Below are positions 33,703 to 44,272 of a stretch of DNA of 64,000 nucleotides, piece after piece. Under the pieces are notes generated by a model. That model was given only the letters and a program-made list of their open reading frames with translations. It did no database searches and was not told the origin of the DNA. This DNA is from Marinobacter sp. (GTDB lineage: Bacteria > Pseudomonadota > Gammaproteobacteria > Pseudomonadales > Oleiphilaceae), in assembly GCA_030457765.1 (NCBI GenBank), contig JAKDUK010000004.1:60982-124981 (forward strand), read 5' to 3'. Every line of letters starts with the position of its first letter. Position 1 is the stretch's first letter. Made by a program: the position numbers and the translations under genes.

Positions 33703-34488
33703 TTACTCTTCCAGTTCGCCCATACCCGTAATATTGAATCCGGCATCCACGTACATGATTTCACCAGTAATACCACTGGCCATATCAGATGTCAGAAAAG
33801 CCGCGGCGTTGCCCACCTCATCTGTGGTGACGTTCCGACGCAGCGGAGCACGTCTTGCGTTTTCAGCAAGCATTTTACGGAAGCTCTTAATGCCGGAAGC
33901 CGCCAGCGTCCTGATGGGGCCTGCGGAAATACCGTTTACCCGGATACCGTCACGACCAAGGCTTGCGGCCATGTAGCGCACGTTGGATTCCAGCGATGCC
34001 TTGGCAAGTCCCATCACGTTGTAATTTTGAAGTACTTTTTCGGCGCCCAGGTAGGTGAGGGTGAGTAGGGAGCTGCCTTCGTGCATCATGGATCTTGCAC
34101 CCTTGGCCAGGGCGACAAAGCTGTAAGAGCTTATGTCGTGGGCAATACGAAAGCCTTCGCGGGTTGTTGCATCAACATAATTGCCGTCTAGCTCATGCCC
34201 TGGTGCAAAGCCAACCGCATGAACGATGATGTCAATGTTGTCCCAGTGCTTGCCCAGCTCTGTAAATACGTTTTCAATTTCTTCATCACTGGCTACGTCA
34301 CAAGGAAAGGTGAGTTCGCTACCCCATCCTGCGGCAAATTTTTCTACTCTGGGCTGAAGTTTTTCATTCTGGTACGTGAGTGCCAGTTCCGCGCCCTCGC
34401 GGGCAAAGGCGTCGGCAATGCCGTATGCAATAGACAGTTTGCTGGCTACGCCAACAATTAACGCTTTTTTGCCACTGAGTAATCCCAT
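33703..34488 (-). CDS. fabI: Enoyl-[acyl-carrier-protein] reductase (NADH)
   Basis: Reduces the trans-2-enoyl-ACP double bond in the last step of each fatty-acid elongation cycle. 261 residues, short-chain dehydrogenase fold, with the FabI-type cofactor loop [13 protein letters not shown] and the catalytic Tyr-x6-Lys in [13 protein letters not shown]. The C-terminal [19 protein letters not shown] is typical. It is the last gene of the - strand run that begins with gloB, 66 bases after yejF. It acts downstream of AccD's product. Confidence 0.97.
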   Translation of the reverse strand: MGLLSGKKALIVGVASKLSIAYGIADAFAREGAELALTYQNEKLQPRVEKFAAGWGSELTFPCDVASDEEIENVFTELGKHWDNIDIIVHAVGFAPGHELDGNYVDATTREGFRIAHDISSYSFVALAKGARSMMHEGSSLLTLTYLGAEKVLQNYNVMGLAKASLESNVRYMAASLGRDGIRVNGISAGPIRTLAASGIKSFRKMLAENARRAPLRRNVTTDEVGNAAAFLTSDMASGITGEIMYVDAGFNITGMGELEE

Positions 34489-34554
34489 GGGTTGTTCTCC
34501 GTGTGTTCCTGATTTTGGTGCATTATCCCCGAAATATCCCGGCAGGCGTAACGC

Positions 34555-36171
34555 TCAAATGGTCGTAGTAATGGTGGCATCTTTCTGTTGATAGAAAAAC
34601 GCTGCCTCAAGTAACTCTTGCGTGTACTGTTCAGCCGGAGCCCGGAATATTTCACCGGCATCTCCGTATTCCACAATCTCTCCCTGCCTAAGCACCAGTA
34701 ATTGATGGCTGAGCGCCCGAACGACGGCCAGATCATGGCTGATAAAGATATAGCTTAGACCATAGCGAGCCTGAATATCCCGAAGCAGTTCTATTACCTG
34801 CTTTTGTACGGTCCGGTCCAGAGCCGATGTAGGCTCATCCAGAATCATAAGATCTGGTTGAAGAACCAACGCACGGGCAATAGCAATTCGCTGGCGCTGC
34901 CCACCAGAAAACTCGTGTGGGTAGCGGTGTCTTGCCTCCGGATCCAGGCCAACATCGAGCAGGGCGGTAATCACTTTTTGTTCGTGCTGCTCACGGTTTT
35001 CAGTATCGTGGATTTCCAGCCCTTCGCGAACAATTTCGGCAACCGACATACGTGGGCTCAGGCTACCAAACGGGTCTTGAAAAACAATCTGAACACGGCG
35101 TCGCCAGGGCCTGAATGCGTTTTGATCCAGCCCTGCCAACTCTTGTCCGTCTAGCTCTATACTGCCGGTACTGGCGGTTAGTTTGAGAAGGGCGTGACCT
35201 ATTGTGGTTTTCCCGCTACCACTCTCACCCACAATACCGAGGGTTTGGCCACGACTGAGTTTGAAGCTGACACGTTTAACCGCATGGAAATAGGCTTTCA
35301 CCTTGCCAAACAATCCTTTATGAGTCGTAAACCGCACATCCAGGTTGCTTACCTTCAATAGTGGTTTGTCATGCTTAGCCTGTACAAGAGGGGCCTCAGG
35401 GGGCTCGGCATCCAGAAGCTTGCGGCTATAAGGGTGGTTGGGTGAGGCAAACAGAGCCGCCGTCTCTTGCTCCTCAACCAGTTTGCCGCGCTCCATGACT
35501 GCTACCCGGCTGGCATAACGGCGCACGATCGTGAGGTCGTGAGTAATCAACAAAATAGCCATGCCGAGCTTCTGCTGTAAATCCCGTAGTAGTTCCAGGA
35601 CTTGTTTTTGAACCGTTACGTCCAGCGCAGTGGTTGGCTCGTCGGCGATCAGTAAAGTTGGCTCATTGGCCAAGGCCATGGCAATCATCACACGCTGTTT
35701 CTGGCCACCAGAAAGCTGGTGTGGGTAGGCGCCAAGGCGATTTTCCGGATTTTCGATGCCTACTAGTTGCAATAGTTCAAGGCAGCGTTTTCTGGCCTGA
35801 GGGCCACGCATGCCCTTATGCAGCTCCAGGGTTTCACTGATTTGCTTCTCAACGCTATGCAGAGGGTTCAGAGAGGTCATGGGCTCCTGGAAAATCATGC
35901 TGATTTCCCGCCCACGCACTTGGCGTAATCGTTTTTCGGGTGCCTCAAGCAAGTCCTCACCGCGGTACCTTATCTCACCGCTTGGGTAGCTGGCATGCCG
36001 TTCGTCCAACAGACGCAAAATGGATAGCGCCGTCACAGACTTGCCCGAACCGCTTTCACCCACCAGGGCTAACGTTTCACCCTGCTGCAAGCTAAGAGAT
36101 AAGAAATCAACGGCGTTCTGGCCCTGATTAAAACAGATCGAGAGATTGGTTATTTCTAGTAGCTCGCTCAT
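34555..36171 (-). CDS. yejF: Peptide ABC transporter, double ATP-binding subunit
   Basis: 538 residues containing two complete ABC ATPase domains in tandem. The first (about 1-255) has Walker [16 protein letters not shown] and signature [12 protein letters not shown]; the second (about 285-538) has [15 protein letters not shown] and [12 protein letters not shown], each with its Walker [12 protein letters not shown] or [11 protein letters not shown]. It powers the YejABEF importer, which takes up oligopeptides and, in E. coli, microcin C. I chose the ATG at 36171 ([10 protein letters not shown]), 10 bases after the yejE stop; the frame upstream reads back into yejE. Confidence 0.95.
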   Translation of the reverse strand: MSELLEITNLSICFNQGQNAVDFLSLSLQQGETLALVGESGSGKSVTALSILRLLDERHASYPSGEIRYRGEDLLEAPEKRLRQVRGREISMIFQEPMTSLNPLHSVEKQISETLELHKGMRGPQARKRCLELLQLVGIENPENRLGAYPHQLSGGQKQRVMIAMALANEPTLLIADEPTTALDVTVQKQVLELLRDLQQKLGMAILLITHDLTIVRRYASRVAVMERGKLVEEQETAALFASPNHPYSRKLLDAEPPEAPLVQAKHDKPLLKVSNLDVRFTTHKGLFGKVKAYFHAVKRVSFKLSRGQTLGIVGESGSGKTTIGHALLKLTASTGSIELDGQELAGLDQNAFRPWRRRVQIVFQDPFGSLSPRMSVAEIVREGLEIHDTENREQHEQKVITALLDVGLDPEARHRYPHEFSGGQRQRIAIARALVLQPDLMILDEPTSALDRTVQKQVIELLRDIQARYGLSYIFISHDLAVVRALSHQLLVLRQGEIVEYGDAGEIFRAPAEQYTQELLEAAFFYQQKDATITTTI

Positions 36172-36181
36172 ATCAATACTC

Positions 36182-37207
36182 TCATCCGTTCTTGCGTGGG
36201 TCGAAGGCATCGCGCACGGCTTCGCCCACAAACACCAGCAAAGTCAGCATCAGCGACAGAGATATGAATGCTGATATACCCAGCCAGGGCGCATGCAGGT
36301 TGGCCTTGCCCTGGGCAATAAGCTCCCCAAGAGACGGCGAACCTGAGGGCAAACCGAAACCGAGAAAATCCAGAGAGGTGAGAGCGGTAATAGCGCCTGT
36401 GAGAATAAACGGTAAAAACGTCAGGGTCGCCACCATGGCGTTGGGCAAAATATGCCGAAACATGATCTTGCGGTTATTCAGCCCCAATGCTCGGGCGGCT
36501 TTCACGTATTCAAAGTTCCGGGCTCGCAAAAACTCCGCACGAACGACATCCACTAATCCCATCCAACTGAACATGAGCATGATGCCTAACAGCCACCAGA
36601 AGTTCGGCTGAACTATGCCAGAGAGAATAATCAGAAGGTATAAAACCGGCAAGCCCGACCAAATTTCAATAAAGCGTTGGCCAACCAAATCAATTTTGCC
36701 TCCATAGAAGCCCTGTATGGCGCCCACGATAACTCCAACGATACAGCTGGCAATGGTAAGCGTTAGCCCAAACAACACAGATATACGAAAGCCATAGATC
36801 ACTCGGGCAGCTACATCCCGGCCCTGATCGTCTGTGCCTAGCCAGTTTTCTGTACTTGGTGGTGCCGGCGAGGGTACATCTAGATCGTAATTAATGGTGT
36901 CGTAACTGAAGCGGATAGGCGGCCAGAGCATCCAGCCATTGGCCAGTATTTCATCCGCGATAAATGGGTCGCGATAATCCGCCTCCGTGGGCAGAAAGCC
37001 ACCAAAGGTCTCTTCCGGTACATTCTCAACTACCGGAAAATACAATGTGTCTTGATAGGAAATCACCAGTGGCTTGTCGTTGGAGATCAATTCCGCAACC
37101 AGTGTTAGCCCGAAAATGGCCAGGAACAGCCATAAAGACCAGAATCCACGGCGATTATTACGAAAGTTCCGCAGGCGGCGTTTTTGAATGGGGGTCAACG
37201 TTTTCAC
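36182..37207 (-). CDS. yejE: Peptide ABC transporter permease
   Basis: Inner-membrane permease of the YejABEF system. From the GTG at 37207 it has 341 residues, the same length I recall for E. coli YejE, and begins MKTLTPIQKRRLRNFRNN. A TTG further upstream would add 8 residues overlapping yejB. It carries a first helix (RGFWSLWLFLAIFGLTLV), a large periplasmic loop, then the binding-protein-dependent transport domain with the EAA-type loop (KAARALGLNNRKIMFRHILP). The start is 1 base after the yejB stop. Confidence 0.95.
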   Translation of the reverse strand: MKTLTPIQKRRLRNFRNNRRGFWSLWLFLAIFGLTLVAELISNDKPLVISYQDTLYFPVVENVPEETFGGFLPTEADYRDPFIADEILANGWMLWPPIRFSYDTINYDLDVPSPAPPSTENWLGTDDQGRDVAARVIYGFRISVLFGLTLTIASCIVGVIVGAIQGFYGGKIDLVGQRFIEIWSGLPVLYLLIILSGIVQPNFWWLLGIMLMFSWMGLVDVVRAEFLRARNFEYVKAARALGLNNRKIMFRHILPNAMVATLTFLPFILTGAITALTSLDFLGFGLPSGSPSLGELIAQGKANLHAPWLGISAFISLSLMLTLLVFVGEAVRDAFDPRKNG

Positions 37208-37208
37208 G

Positions 37209-38294
37209 TTACGCGCCCTCCCGGCTTTCAAAGTCTATGCGCGGGTCTACCAACACGTAGGTGATGTCGCTGATAAGTTTGAGCACCAGGCCCATCAGGG
37301 TGAATATGAAAAGCGTGCCGAAAATAACCGGGTAATCCCGGTTCAAGGCGGCTTCAAAACCCAGCAAGCCAAGGCCGTCAAGGGAGAAAATAACTTCAAT
37401 TAACAACGATCCTGTAAAGAACAGGGAAACCAGAACCCCCGGTAGGCTGGCAATGACAATCAGCATGGCGTTACGGAAAACGTGGCCATACAAAACCTGG
37501 TTCTCGTTAAGGCCTTTGGCTTTGGCTGTAACCACGTACTGTTTTCCAATTTCGTCCAGAAACGAGTTTTTAGTAAGGAGAGTGAGTGTGGCAAAGCCGC
37601 CAATTACGTTTGCCGTTACGGGTAACGCAAGGTGCCAGAAATAATCTCCGGCTTTTTGATACCAGTTAAGCTGTTCAAAATCGGAAGAGGTAAGCCCACG
37701 CAGGGGGAACCAATCGAAATAGCTGCCGCCGGCAAATAAAACGATCAGCAAAATGGCAAATAAGAAGCCTGGAATGGCATAACCGATCACGATGGCAGAG
37801 CTGCTCCACACATCGAAACGGGAACCGTCTGAAACCGCTTTCCGGATTCCAAGAGGTATGGAAATAAAGTAGATCACAAGGGTAGACCAGAGGCCCAGGG
37901 AGATAGATACGGGCATTTTATCAAGGATCAGTTCGGTGACGCTTTTATCGCGAAAGAACGAATCGCCAAAATCGAAGGTAGCGTAGTCTTTGAGCATTTT
38001 GAAGAAACGCTCATGGGCCGGCTTATCGAAGCCATACATCACTTCGATTTCCTTTAGCATGTCATCCGGAATGCCGCGGGAGCCCCGCTGATCGCCAGAA
38101 GCGCTGGACACCTCTTGGCCTGTGCCGCCACCAGAGGCTCGTGCTAAAGCACTGCCACCATGACCTTCCATCTCTGCAATCAGTTGCTCAACCGGGCCGC
38201 CAGGGGCAGCCTGAACGATCACAAAGTTGAGCAGCAAAATGCCGATCAGGGTAGGGATTATCAGCGCCAGGCGCCGGAGTATATAAATGCCCAT
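37209..38294 (-). CDS. yejB: Peptide ABC transporter permease
   Basis: 361-residue partner permease of YejE, starting [20 protein letters not shown] as in DppB/OppB-type subunits. The periplasmic region at about 43-80 is Gly/Ser-rich ([14 protein letters not shown]) before [20 protein letters not shown]. The EAA-type loop is [20 protein letters not shown]. It begins 15 bases after the yejA stop. The operon order is yejA-yejB-yejE-yejF. Confidence 0.95.
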   Translation of the reverse strand: MGIYILRRLALIIPTLIGILLLNFVIVQAAPGGPVEQLIAEMEGHGGSALARASGGGTGQEVSSASGDQRGSRGIPDDMLKEIEVMYGFDKPAHERFFKMLKDYATFDFGDSFFRDKSVTELILDKMPVSISLGLWSTLVIYFISIPLGIRKAVSDGSRFDVWSSSAIVIGYAIPGFLFAILLIVLFAGGSYFDWFPLRGLTSSDFEQLNWYQKAGDYFWHLALPVTANVIGGFATLTLLTKNSFLDEIGKQYVVTAKAKGLNENQVLYGHVFRNAMLIVIASLPGVLVSLFFTGSLLIEVIFSLDGLGLLGFEAALNRDYPVIFGTLFIFTLMGLVLKLISDITYVLVDPRIDFESREGA

Positions 38295-38309
38295 TTAGCG
38301 GCAGCTTCC

Positions 38310-40154
38310 TCAGGGCTCTGCCCACCAGTTGTCGAGGTCAGTACCGTTTTTGGGTGTGGTTTTCGGATGGTGCAAGTGGCTCCAGTAAGCAACGCGATCT
38401 TTCGCCAGATGCCAATGGGGAACCACGTAATAACCGTTAAGTAAAACCCGATCGAGCGCGCGGGTACGCTGCACCAGTTCCTCCCGGTTTGGCGCCTGTA
38501 TTACCAGGCTAACCAGTTGGTCGACCACCGGATCATTCACGCCGGCGTAGTTGCGGGAGCCATTGGCATTTACGGTGGAAGAATCCCAGTACTCTCTTTG
38601 CTCATTACCAGGGGAGTCGGATTGGCCAATGCTCTGGGTGATCATGTCGTAATCGAATTCGCGCACACGCTGCACGTATTGGTTGCTGTCTACCAAGCGC
38701 ACAGATACCTCAATACCAAGCCTGGCCAGGTTGTTTTTGAAGGGCAGCACAACTCGTTCAAAGGATTTTTGGAACAGCAGAATTTCGAACGTTAGCGGTT
38801 TGCCGGTTTCGGCGTGAACCATTTTGCCATCGCGAACCTCGTACCCGGCCGACCGCAAAAGACCCATGGCCGTTCGCAAATTTTGTCGCAGGCCTTGCTT
38901 ACCTTCGGTGGTAGGTGCCTTGAAGGGAGTGGTAAAGACGTCTTCGGGCAGTTGCCCGCGGTACTGTTCAAGAATGTCCAGTTCGCGGCCAGACGGTAAT
39001 CCGCTTGAGGCCAACTCGCTGTTCTCGAAGTAACTGTTGGTGCGGGCGTACTGACCATAAAACAGATTTTTGTTTGTCCATTCGAAATCAAAAGCATAGG
39101 TCAGTGCTTCCCGGACCCGCGGGTCTTTGAAAACCTCTTTTCGGGTGTTGAATACGAACCCCTGCATGCCCGTGGGGCGGTGGTGTTCGATGGCCTCTGT
39201 AATGATGGTGCCGTCATCGAACTTGTCACCGGTGTAGGCTGTGGCCCAGTTTTTTGCGGACGTTTCGACTCTGAAATCAAAACTGCCAGCTTTGAATGCC
39301 TCCAGCGCTACTGTGTCGTCGGTATAATAGTCGTAGCGAATTTTGTCGAAGTTAAACCTGCCTTTTCGAACGGCAATATCCTTCGCCCAGTAGTCATCTA
39401 GCCGTTCATATTCAACAGAGCGGCCTGCTTCAAATTGACCTATACGGTAGGCGCCACTACCCACTGGAGGCGTAAGGCCATTTTTGCCAAATTCCCGGTC
39501 TTCCCAGTAGTGGGCGGGCAAAATGGGTATTTGCCCCAGTATCAGAGGCAGTTCGCGGTTACTGGTTTCTTGAAAATCAAAACGGATACGCAGGTCGTTT
39601 TCCACTGTCACCTTACTCACTTCGGCATAATAATTGCGATAAAACGGATGCCCCTTGGTGGTAAGAATGTCGAAGGAAAACTTCACGTCTTCTGCTGTGA
39701 TGGGCTCGCCATCCTGAAAGCGCGCCGATGGCCTTAGATTGAAAACCACGTAGCTACGGTCTTCTGGTGTTTCAATTGATTCTGCAATAAGCCCATACAT
39801 GGCAAACGGCTCGTCCGCCGAATATTCAAGGAGGGTGTCATAAAGGTAGTTGCTGATGCCCGCTGCCGCCACGCCGCGAATATCGAACGGATTGAACGAA
39901 TCGAAGCCGTTGGCAACAACCGCCATTTTCAGGGTGCCGCCTTTTGGCGCCTGAGGGTTTATATAGTCGAAGTGCTTAAACCCTTCGGGGTATTTAGGCT
40001 CCCCATGCATGGCCATCCCGTGAACAGCTTGTGTACCATGCCCGGTGGAGTCGGGTGTCGAGCTGCTGCTGGCCAGAACAATATTTGGGCTGGTCAGCAG
40101 GGCCAGCAATGAAAAAAACGATGTAAGGCTTGAGACTGTTCGTATTATTGTCAT
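38310..40154 (-). CDS. yejA: Periplasmic peptide-binding protein of the Yej transporter
   Basis: 614-residue solute-binding protein (SBP family 5) with a Sec signal at residues 1-28 (FFSLLALLTSPNIVLA). The family features HGMAMHGEPKYPEGFKHFDY, NPQAPKGGTLKMAVV and FDSFNPFDIRG are typical of YejA-like proteins. It delivers oligopeptides to YejB/YejE. The gene follows the mltD stop by 24 bases, so it may be read together with mltD; recycled cell-wall peptides are a plausible but unproven substrate. Confidence 0.93.
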   Translation of the reverse strand: MTIIRTVSSLTSFFSLLALLTSPNIVLASSSSTPDSTGHGTQAVHGMAMHGEPKYPEGFKHFDYINPQAPKGGTLKMAVVANGFDSFNPFDIRGVAAAGISNYLYDTLLEYSADEPFAMYGLIAESIETPEDRSYVVFNLRPSARFQDGEPITAEDVKFSFDILTTKGHPFYRNYYAEVSKVTVENDLRIRFDFQETSNRELPLILGQIPILPAHYWEDREFGKNGLTPPVGSGAYRIGQFEAGRSVEYERLDDYWAKDIAVRKGRFNFDKIRYDYYTDDTVALEAFKAGSFDFRVETSAKNWATAYTGDKFDDGTIITEAIEHHRPTGMQGFVFNTRKEVFKDPRVREALTYAFDFEWTNKNLFYGQYARTNSYFENSELASSGLPSGRELDILEQYRGQLPEDVFTTPFKAPTTEGKQGLRQNLRTAMGLLRSAGYEVRDGKMVHAETGKPLTFEILLFQKSFERVVLPFKNNLARLGIEVSVRLVDSNQYVQRVREFDYDMITQSIGQSDSPGNEQREYWDSSTVNANGSRNYAGVNDPVVDQLVSLVIQAPNREELVQRTRALDRVLLNGYYVVPHWHLAKDRVAYWSHLHHPKTTPKNGTDLDNWWAEP

Positions 40155-40178
40155 AGGTCTCTCGTAAACCGATGATTT

Positions 40179-41888
40179 TTAGGGGCTGTTGCGAATATCA
40201 ACGTAGAGTACCAGACTTTGCCCGGGTTGCAGATAACGAGCAGTGTTCAGATCGTTCCAGCTTGCGATGTCTCGCACATTCACCGAGAAGCGATTGGCAA
40301 TGCGAGCCAAAGAATCACCCTTTCGAACCTGATATCCCACCTTACGAACCATGGCTTTACCACGACTGCTGTCGGCCGATGCGAGTGTAGGCTGTGCTGT
40401 TTTTGACCAGATTACGAGCTTTTTGCCCGGGATTAGTGGATCGCCAGGGGCCATGCCATTCCAAGCGGCAACTTGCCGTACGCTAACCCGATGCTCGCGG
40501 GCGATATCCCAGAAGGTGTCGCCCCGGCGCACGGCATAACTTAATTTGTTGCCGTCGCGCTTTTTGGCCTGTTTACGCTCCAGTCGCTTGGATGCACTGA
40601 GCGCATAGGCATCAGAGCCTTTAGAAGCCGATGGGATCATCAACCGCTGACCAACCCGAATCAGGTCGCTATTGAGGTTGTTCACCTGCAACAATACTGC
40701 CGGCGTAGTGGAGTACTTTCGAGAAATAGTGTTCAGGCTATCCCCGGATTTAACCACGTAGTTGCGCCAAGACACTCGCTGGCCTTCAGGAATATCTGCC
40801 AAGGCTGTACGAAATGCCTCGGCATTTTGGTGTGGTACAAGTAAGCGGTGTGGGCCTTCGGGCGAGGTTGCCCAGCGGTTATAAGAAGGATTGAGCAAGT
40901 AGATTTCGTCGATATCAATACCTGCAAGCTCGGCTGCCTGTGCCAGGTCGAGCTGCCCACCTGTATCGACTACATCGAAATATGGCTCATCCTTCAGGGC
41001 CGGAAGCTTAATGCCGTAGGCTTGTGGGTCATCGAATATTTTTGCCAATGCGATCAGTTTGGGTACGTAATGCCGGGTTTCGCGTGGCAACTGCAGCGAC
41101 CAAAAATCTTGTGGTTTGTTGCTTTTCCGATTGCGACGCATGGCGATTGAAACCGCGCCGCCGCCACTATTATAGGCAGCTAGAGCAAGCGTATAGTCAC
41201 CATCAAAACGCTTAGCTAATCGATCGAGATAGGTAAGGGCAGCGTCAGTGGCCGCAATCACGTCGCGGCGGTCATCGTGCCACCAGCTTTGGGTCAGACC
41301 GAAGTACTTGCCGGTGGATGGTATAAACTGCCACAGCCCAGCTGCGCGGCCATGGGAATAAGCAAAGGGATCAAAGGCACTTTCGACAATAGGCAGTAGC
41401 GCAAATTCGGCTGGCAAATCGCGCTTCTCGGTTTCGTTAACTATGTAGTGCAGGTAACGACTACCGCGCTCAACCACTCGTTTAATGTAGCCAGGGTGGC
41501 GCGCGTACCAATTCAACTGATCTCTAACACGCTCGTTGTCCACTTCATGATCCAGCACAAACCCGGCCCGCAACCGGTCCCACATGTCTGTTTCCCCGGA
41601 AGCGTCATCTGCGAGTTCTTGGTCGGGGTTGTCGAGTTTTTCCCGGGCCTCCCGCGCTGCGGCTTTTAATTCTGGCGCTATGGCGTCATCAAGCGGCTCG
41701 TCGCGCACGGCATCACTGTTTTCGCCGATTGCCAGGGATTTTGTTAACCCGTCGTCGCCGGCAGCGAGCGTTACTTCATCTGAATCAAGAGGGTTTTCAG
41801 GATGGGTTTCTGCGGCTGAATAAAGAGAACTGCAGCCGCCTGCCAAGGCGCCAATAAACAAAAGCAGGGGTAATCGTCTGACCAACAT
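40179..41888 (-). CDS. mltD: Membrane-bound lytic murein transglycosylase D
   Basis: 569-residue lipoprotein (lipobox LAGGC, Cys19) with a transglycosylase domain at about 140-300 and three LysM repeats at the C-terminus (starting YVVKSGDSLNTISRKY, YAVRRGDTFWDIAREH and YQVRKGDSLARIANRF). The catalytic Glu sits in PIVESAFDPFAYSHG, followed by RAAGLWQFIPSTGKYFGL. It cleaves the glycan strands of peptidoglycan to 1,6-anhydro ends. The segment at about 25-130 is acidic and linker-like. Its neighbours gloB and yejA point the same way. Confidence 0.94.
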   Translation of the reverse strand: MLVRRLPLLLFIGALAGGCSSLYSAAETHPENPLDSDEVTLAAGDDGLTKSLAIGENSDAVRDEPLDDAIAPELKAAAREAREKLDNPDQELADDASGETDMWDRLRAGFVLDHEVDNERVRDQLNWYARHPGYIKRVVERGSRYLHYIVNETEKRDLPAEFALLPIVESAFDPFAYSHGRAAGLWQFIPSTGKYFGLTQSWWHDDRRDVIAATDAALTYLDRLAKRFDGDYTLALAAYNSGGGAVSIAMRRNRKSNKPQDFWSLQLPRETRHYVPKLIALAKIFDDPQAYGIKLPALKDEPYFDVVDTGGQLDLAQAAELAGIDIDEIYLLNPSYNRWATSPEGPHRLLVPHQNAEAFRTALADIPEGQRVSWRNYVVKSGDSLNTISRKYSTTPAVLLQVNNLNSDLIRVGQRLMIPSASKGSDAYALSASKRLERKQAKKRDGNKLSYAVRRGDTFWDIAREHRVSVRQVAAWNGMAPGDPLIPGKKLVIWSKTAQPTLASADSSRGKAMVRKVGYQVRKGDSLARIANRFSVNVRDIASWNDLNTARYLQPGQSLVLYVDIRNSP

Positions 41889-42040
41889 AGGTGATTTCCG
41901 GGTCTGTTTTTGGCCGGGCTTGTGTCGGAAAACCCGGCATATTTAATAAGTTACGAGCAAAAGCTTAAAGGATTCTAGGGGAGCGCCTTTCCCGTGGTCA
42001 ATAGATCTCTCGTTACGGTGGTGAGAGGAAATGTTACCGC

Positions 42041-42835
42041 TTAAAAATTGTCCTTACCGTGCCGTATAGCCGCGAAAACTGCGCTATCTGAGTCGTCAGG
42101 CAGGCCTTGCTCCACGCAGTATTGTTTTGCCACAGCTACCACTTGAGGGTCATCCCAGCGTAAAAACGGGTTGCGTTGCTTTTCATCAGCGAGTATTGCG
42201 GGCACGGTTGGCTTGCCGGCTTCTCTGTGCTCCTCACATTGGCGCTCAAACTTTTTAAGCAGGGTGTCGTCTGGCAGCCAGCTTCTGGCAAAGCGAAGAT
42301 TAGCCAGGGTATATTCATGGGCACAATAGACCGCAGTGGCGTCAGGAAGCTCCCTGAGCGATTTCAGAGACTCCATCATTTGGGCAGCCGTACCTTCAAA
42401 CAAGCGGCCACAACCGCACACGAACAGTGTATCACCACAAAAAAGCGTAGGCCGGCCAGCAATTTTAACATCTGTAAAGAAGGCAATGTGGTCCAGGGTA
42501 TGCCCGGGCACGCCCATTACCTGAAATGTAACATCTTCCCAGACCACTTCATCGCCCGGATGGACAAAGCTGGTGCTACCCTTAAACGGTGAGTCGGCTG
42601 GGCCGATTATTCGGCAGTCAGCTGAACGCTCCGCAAGGGCTTTTACACCACCAACGTGATCAGGGTGGTGGTGGGTCACTAAAATGGTATCCAGTGTTAG
42701 CCCGTGTTTATCAAGATAGTCCTGAACCGGTTTGGCTTGGCCCGGATCCACAATCAAGGCTTTATTAGTACTTGTGTCTGCAAGGCACCATATATAATTG
42801 TCGTTGAATGCCGGGATGGCAGAGATGGTTAGCAT
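42041..42835 (-). CDS. gloB: Hydroxyacylglutathione hydrolase (glyoxalase II)
   Basis: Metallo-beta-lactamase-fold enzyme that hydrolyses S-lactoylglutathione in methylglyoxal detoxification. 264 residues with the metal-binding motif [10 protein letters not shown], the second-shell HTLDHIAFF and [19 protein letters not shown], and the C-terminal [14 protein letters not shown]. It is divergent from the yafS-like methyltransferase, the E. coli order gloB-yafS-rnhA-dnaQ. The 152-base gap to mltD holds no clear gene or terminator. Confidence 0.96.
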   Translation of the reverse strand: MLTISAIPAFNDNYIWCLADTSTNKALIVDPGQAKPVQDYLDKHGLTLDTILVTHHHPDHVGGVKALAERSADCRIIGPADSPFKGSTSFVHPGDEVVWEDVTFQVMGVPGHTLDHIAFFTDVKIAGRPTLFCGDTLFVCGCGRLFEGTAAQMMESLKSLRELPDATAVYCAHEYTLANLRFARSWLPDDTLLKKFERQCEEHREAGKPTVPAILADEKQRNPFLRWDDPQVVAVAKQYCVEQGLPDDSDSAVFAAIRHGKDNF

Positions 42836-42959
42836 CAGAGGTCCCCGTATGTGCTTGGCAAGTGTGGCTGATATGATAGAGCATTATGCCCGTTGTCCCA
42901 ACAAACTCTGGATGCGTGACCTTCTTGCAGTTTTTTACTAACGCAGGAGTAAACTGAGC

Positions 42960-43751
42960 GTGAAGCCAGGCAAGATTATTGATTACCCGTCTCGGAACGA
43001 GAGTTTTGAAAACTGGTTTCAGACGCCCCTGGGGCGGACGCTATTGGCAGATCAACGAGGGTTCCTTGATCGCAAACTCGCGTACCTTATCGGCGCAAGG
43101 CAGCTTCAGGTAAGCGTGAGCCACAGGCTACCCTTAACCAATGGCACTGACTTCGCGCAGAAAATAATGACCACGCCCAGATGCTCTACCGACATACCCG
43201 ACGGAGTTGTTGTATGCGATGCCGACGAACTGCCTTTTCCCGGCGGTTCTATGGATTTGGTTGTGCTTCACCATACCGCGGATTTTTCTGATTACCCTCA
43301 CCAGGTGTTACGGGAGGCCTCGCGGGTTTTAAGGGGTGACGGCACCATCGCTCTTGTAGGGTTTAACCCGGTTAGCATTTGGGGCTTGCGCAGGTTTATC
43401 TCGCGGCACTATAGCGGCCCTTGGGGAGGGCGGTTTCTGTTGCGAGGGCGCATGGAGGATTGGTTGCGTTTGCTGGATTTTCAAATTGAGCTGTCGGCAA
43501 CCCGTTTGTTTCGGTTACCCCTCCAGCGCAGCGGCCGTAAATCGTCGGGCCGGGTGGGCGAAAGATTATCAGGTTACGGATTTCTGCCGGTTGGGGCATA
43601 TTACTGTATCCTTGCGAAAAAACAGGTTTGCGCCCGGATCCCGCAACGTAATTCATGGCGCCAGAACAAAGTTATGGGGTTGTCTGGTAACGGTGCTGTT
43701 GGCGCATCAAGGGGGTGTTCTTCACAGGCCCTGAACCACCCTGATGATTGA
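42960..43751 (+). CDS. SAM-dependent methyltransferase, YafS-like
   Basis: 263 residues from a GTG with an AGGAG ribosome site about ten bases upstream. Class I methyltransferase of the type-11 group: VVCDADELPFPGGSMDLVVL and HHTADFSDYPHQVLREASRV with LRGDGTIALVGFNPVSIWGL. The glycine-rich SAM loop expected near the N-terminus is not obvious, so SAM binding is inferred from the family. Substrate unknown. Divergent from gloB and 45 bases before rnhA, as for yafS in E. coli. The C-terminal 40 residues are variable. Confidence 0.85.
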   Translation: MKPGKIIDYPSRNESFENWFQTPLGRTLLADQRGFLDRKLAYLIGARQLQVSVSHRLPLTNGTDFAQKIMTTPRCSTDIPDGVVVCDADELPFPGGSMDLVVLHHTADFSDYPHQVLREASRVLRGDGTIALVGFNPVSIWGLRRFISRHYSGPWGGRFLLRGRMEDWLRLLDFQIELSATRLFRLPLQRSGRKSSGRVGERLSGYGFLPVGAYYCILAKKQVCARIPQRNSWRQNKVMGLSGNGAVGASRGCSSQALNHPDD

Positions 43752-43796
43752 GGGTCTTTATTGGGCCGCCATATTGATATTAGCGCAGGAGTCTTA

Positions 43797-44240
43797 ATGT
43801 CCGAGAAGGTAATTGTTTACACCGATGGAGCTTGTAAGGGTAACCCAGGTCCTGGTGGCTGGGGCGTTGTACTGCGTTACGGCAATGTTTGTAAAACCAT
43901 GCATGGTGGCGAAAAGCAAACCACCAATAATCGAATGGAGTTGCTCGCGGCTATTCAGGGCTTGAAGGTTCTGAACCGCAGGTGCCAGGTTGAGCTGTAT
44001 ACCGATTCCCAATACGTGCGCAAAGGCATTACCGAGTGGTTGTCAGGCTGGAAGCGAAACGGTTGGAAAACCGCCGCCAAAAAGCCTGTAAAAAACGACG
44101 ATCTGTGGCGAGAATTGGATTTGGAAACGGCAAAGCACGAAATTAACTGGCACTGGGTTAAAGGCCATGCGGGTGTTCCCGACAACGAGCTGGCAGACGA
44201 ACTTGCAAACAAGGGCGTTGCCGAGCTGAGCAGCAGCTGA
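43797..44240 (+). CDS. rnhA: Ribonuclease HI
   Basis: Degrades the RNA of RNA-DNA hybrids. 147 residues from the ATG at 43797 (GCAGGAG ribosome site); the in-frame upstream extension lacks family similarity. The catalytic carboxylates are in [25 protein letters not shown] and LYTDSQYV, with [16 protein letters not shown] completing the site. The basic helix [16 protein letters not shown] is the substrate handle. dnaQ follows after 32 bases. Confidence 0.97.
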   Translation: MSEKVIVYTDGACKGNPGPGGWGVVLRYGNVCKTMHGGEKQTTNNRMELLAAIQGLKVLNRRCQVELYTDSQYVRKGITEWLSGWKRNGWKTAAKKPVKNDDLWRELDLETAKHEINWHWVKGHAGVPDNELADELANKGVAELSSS

Positions 44241-44272
44241 AGCCCACGCTGAATAACACGTGTGTAGGAAAT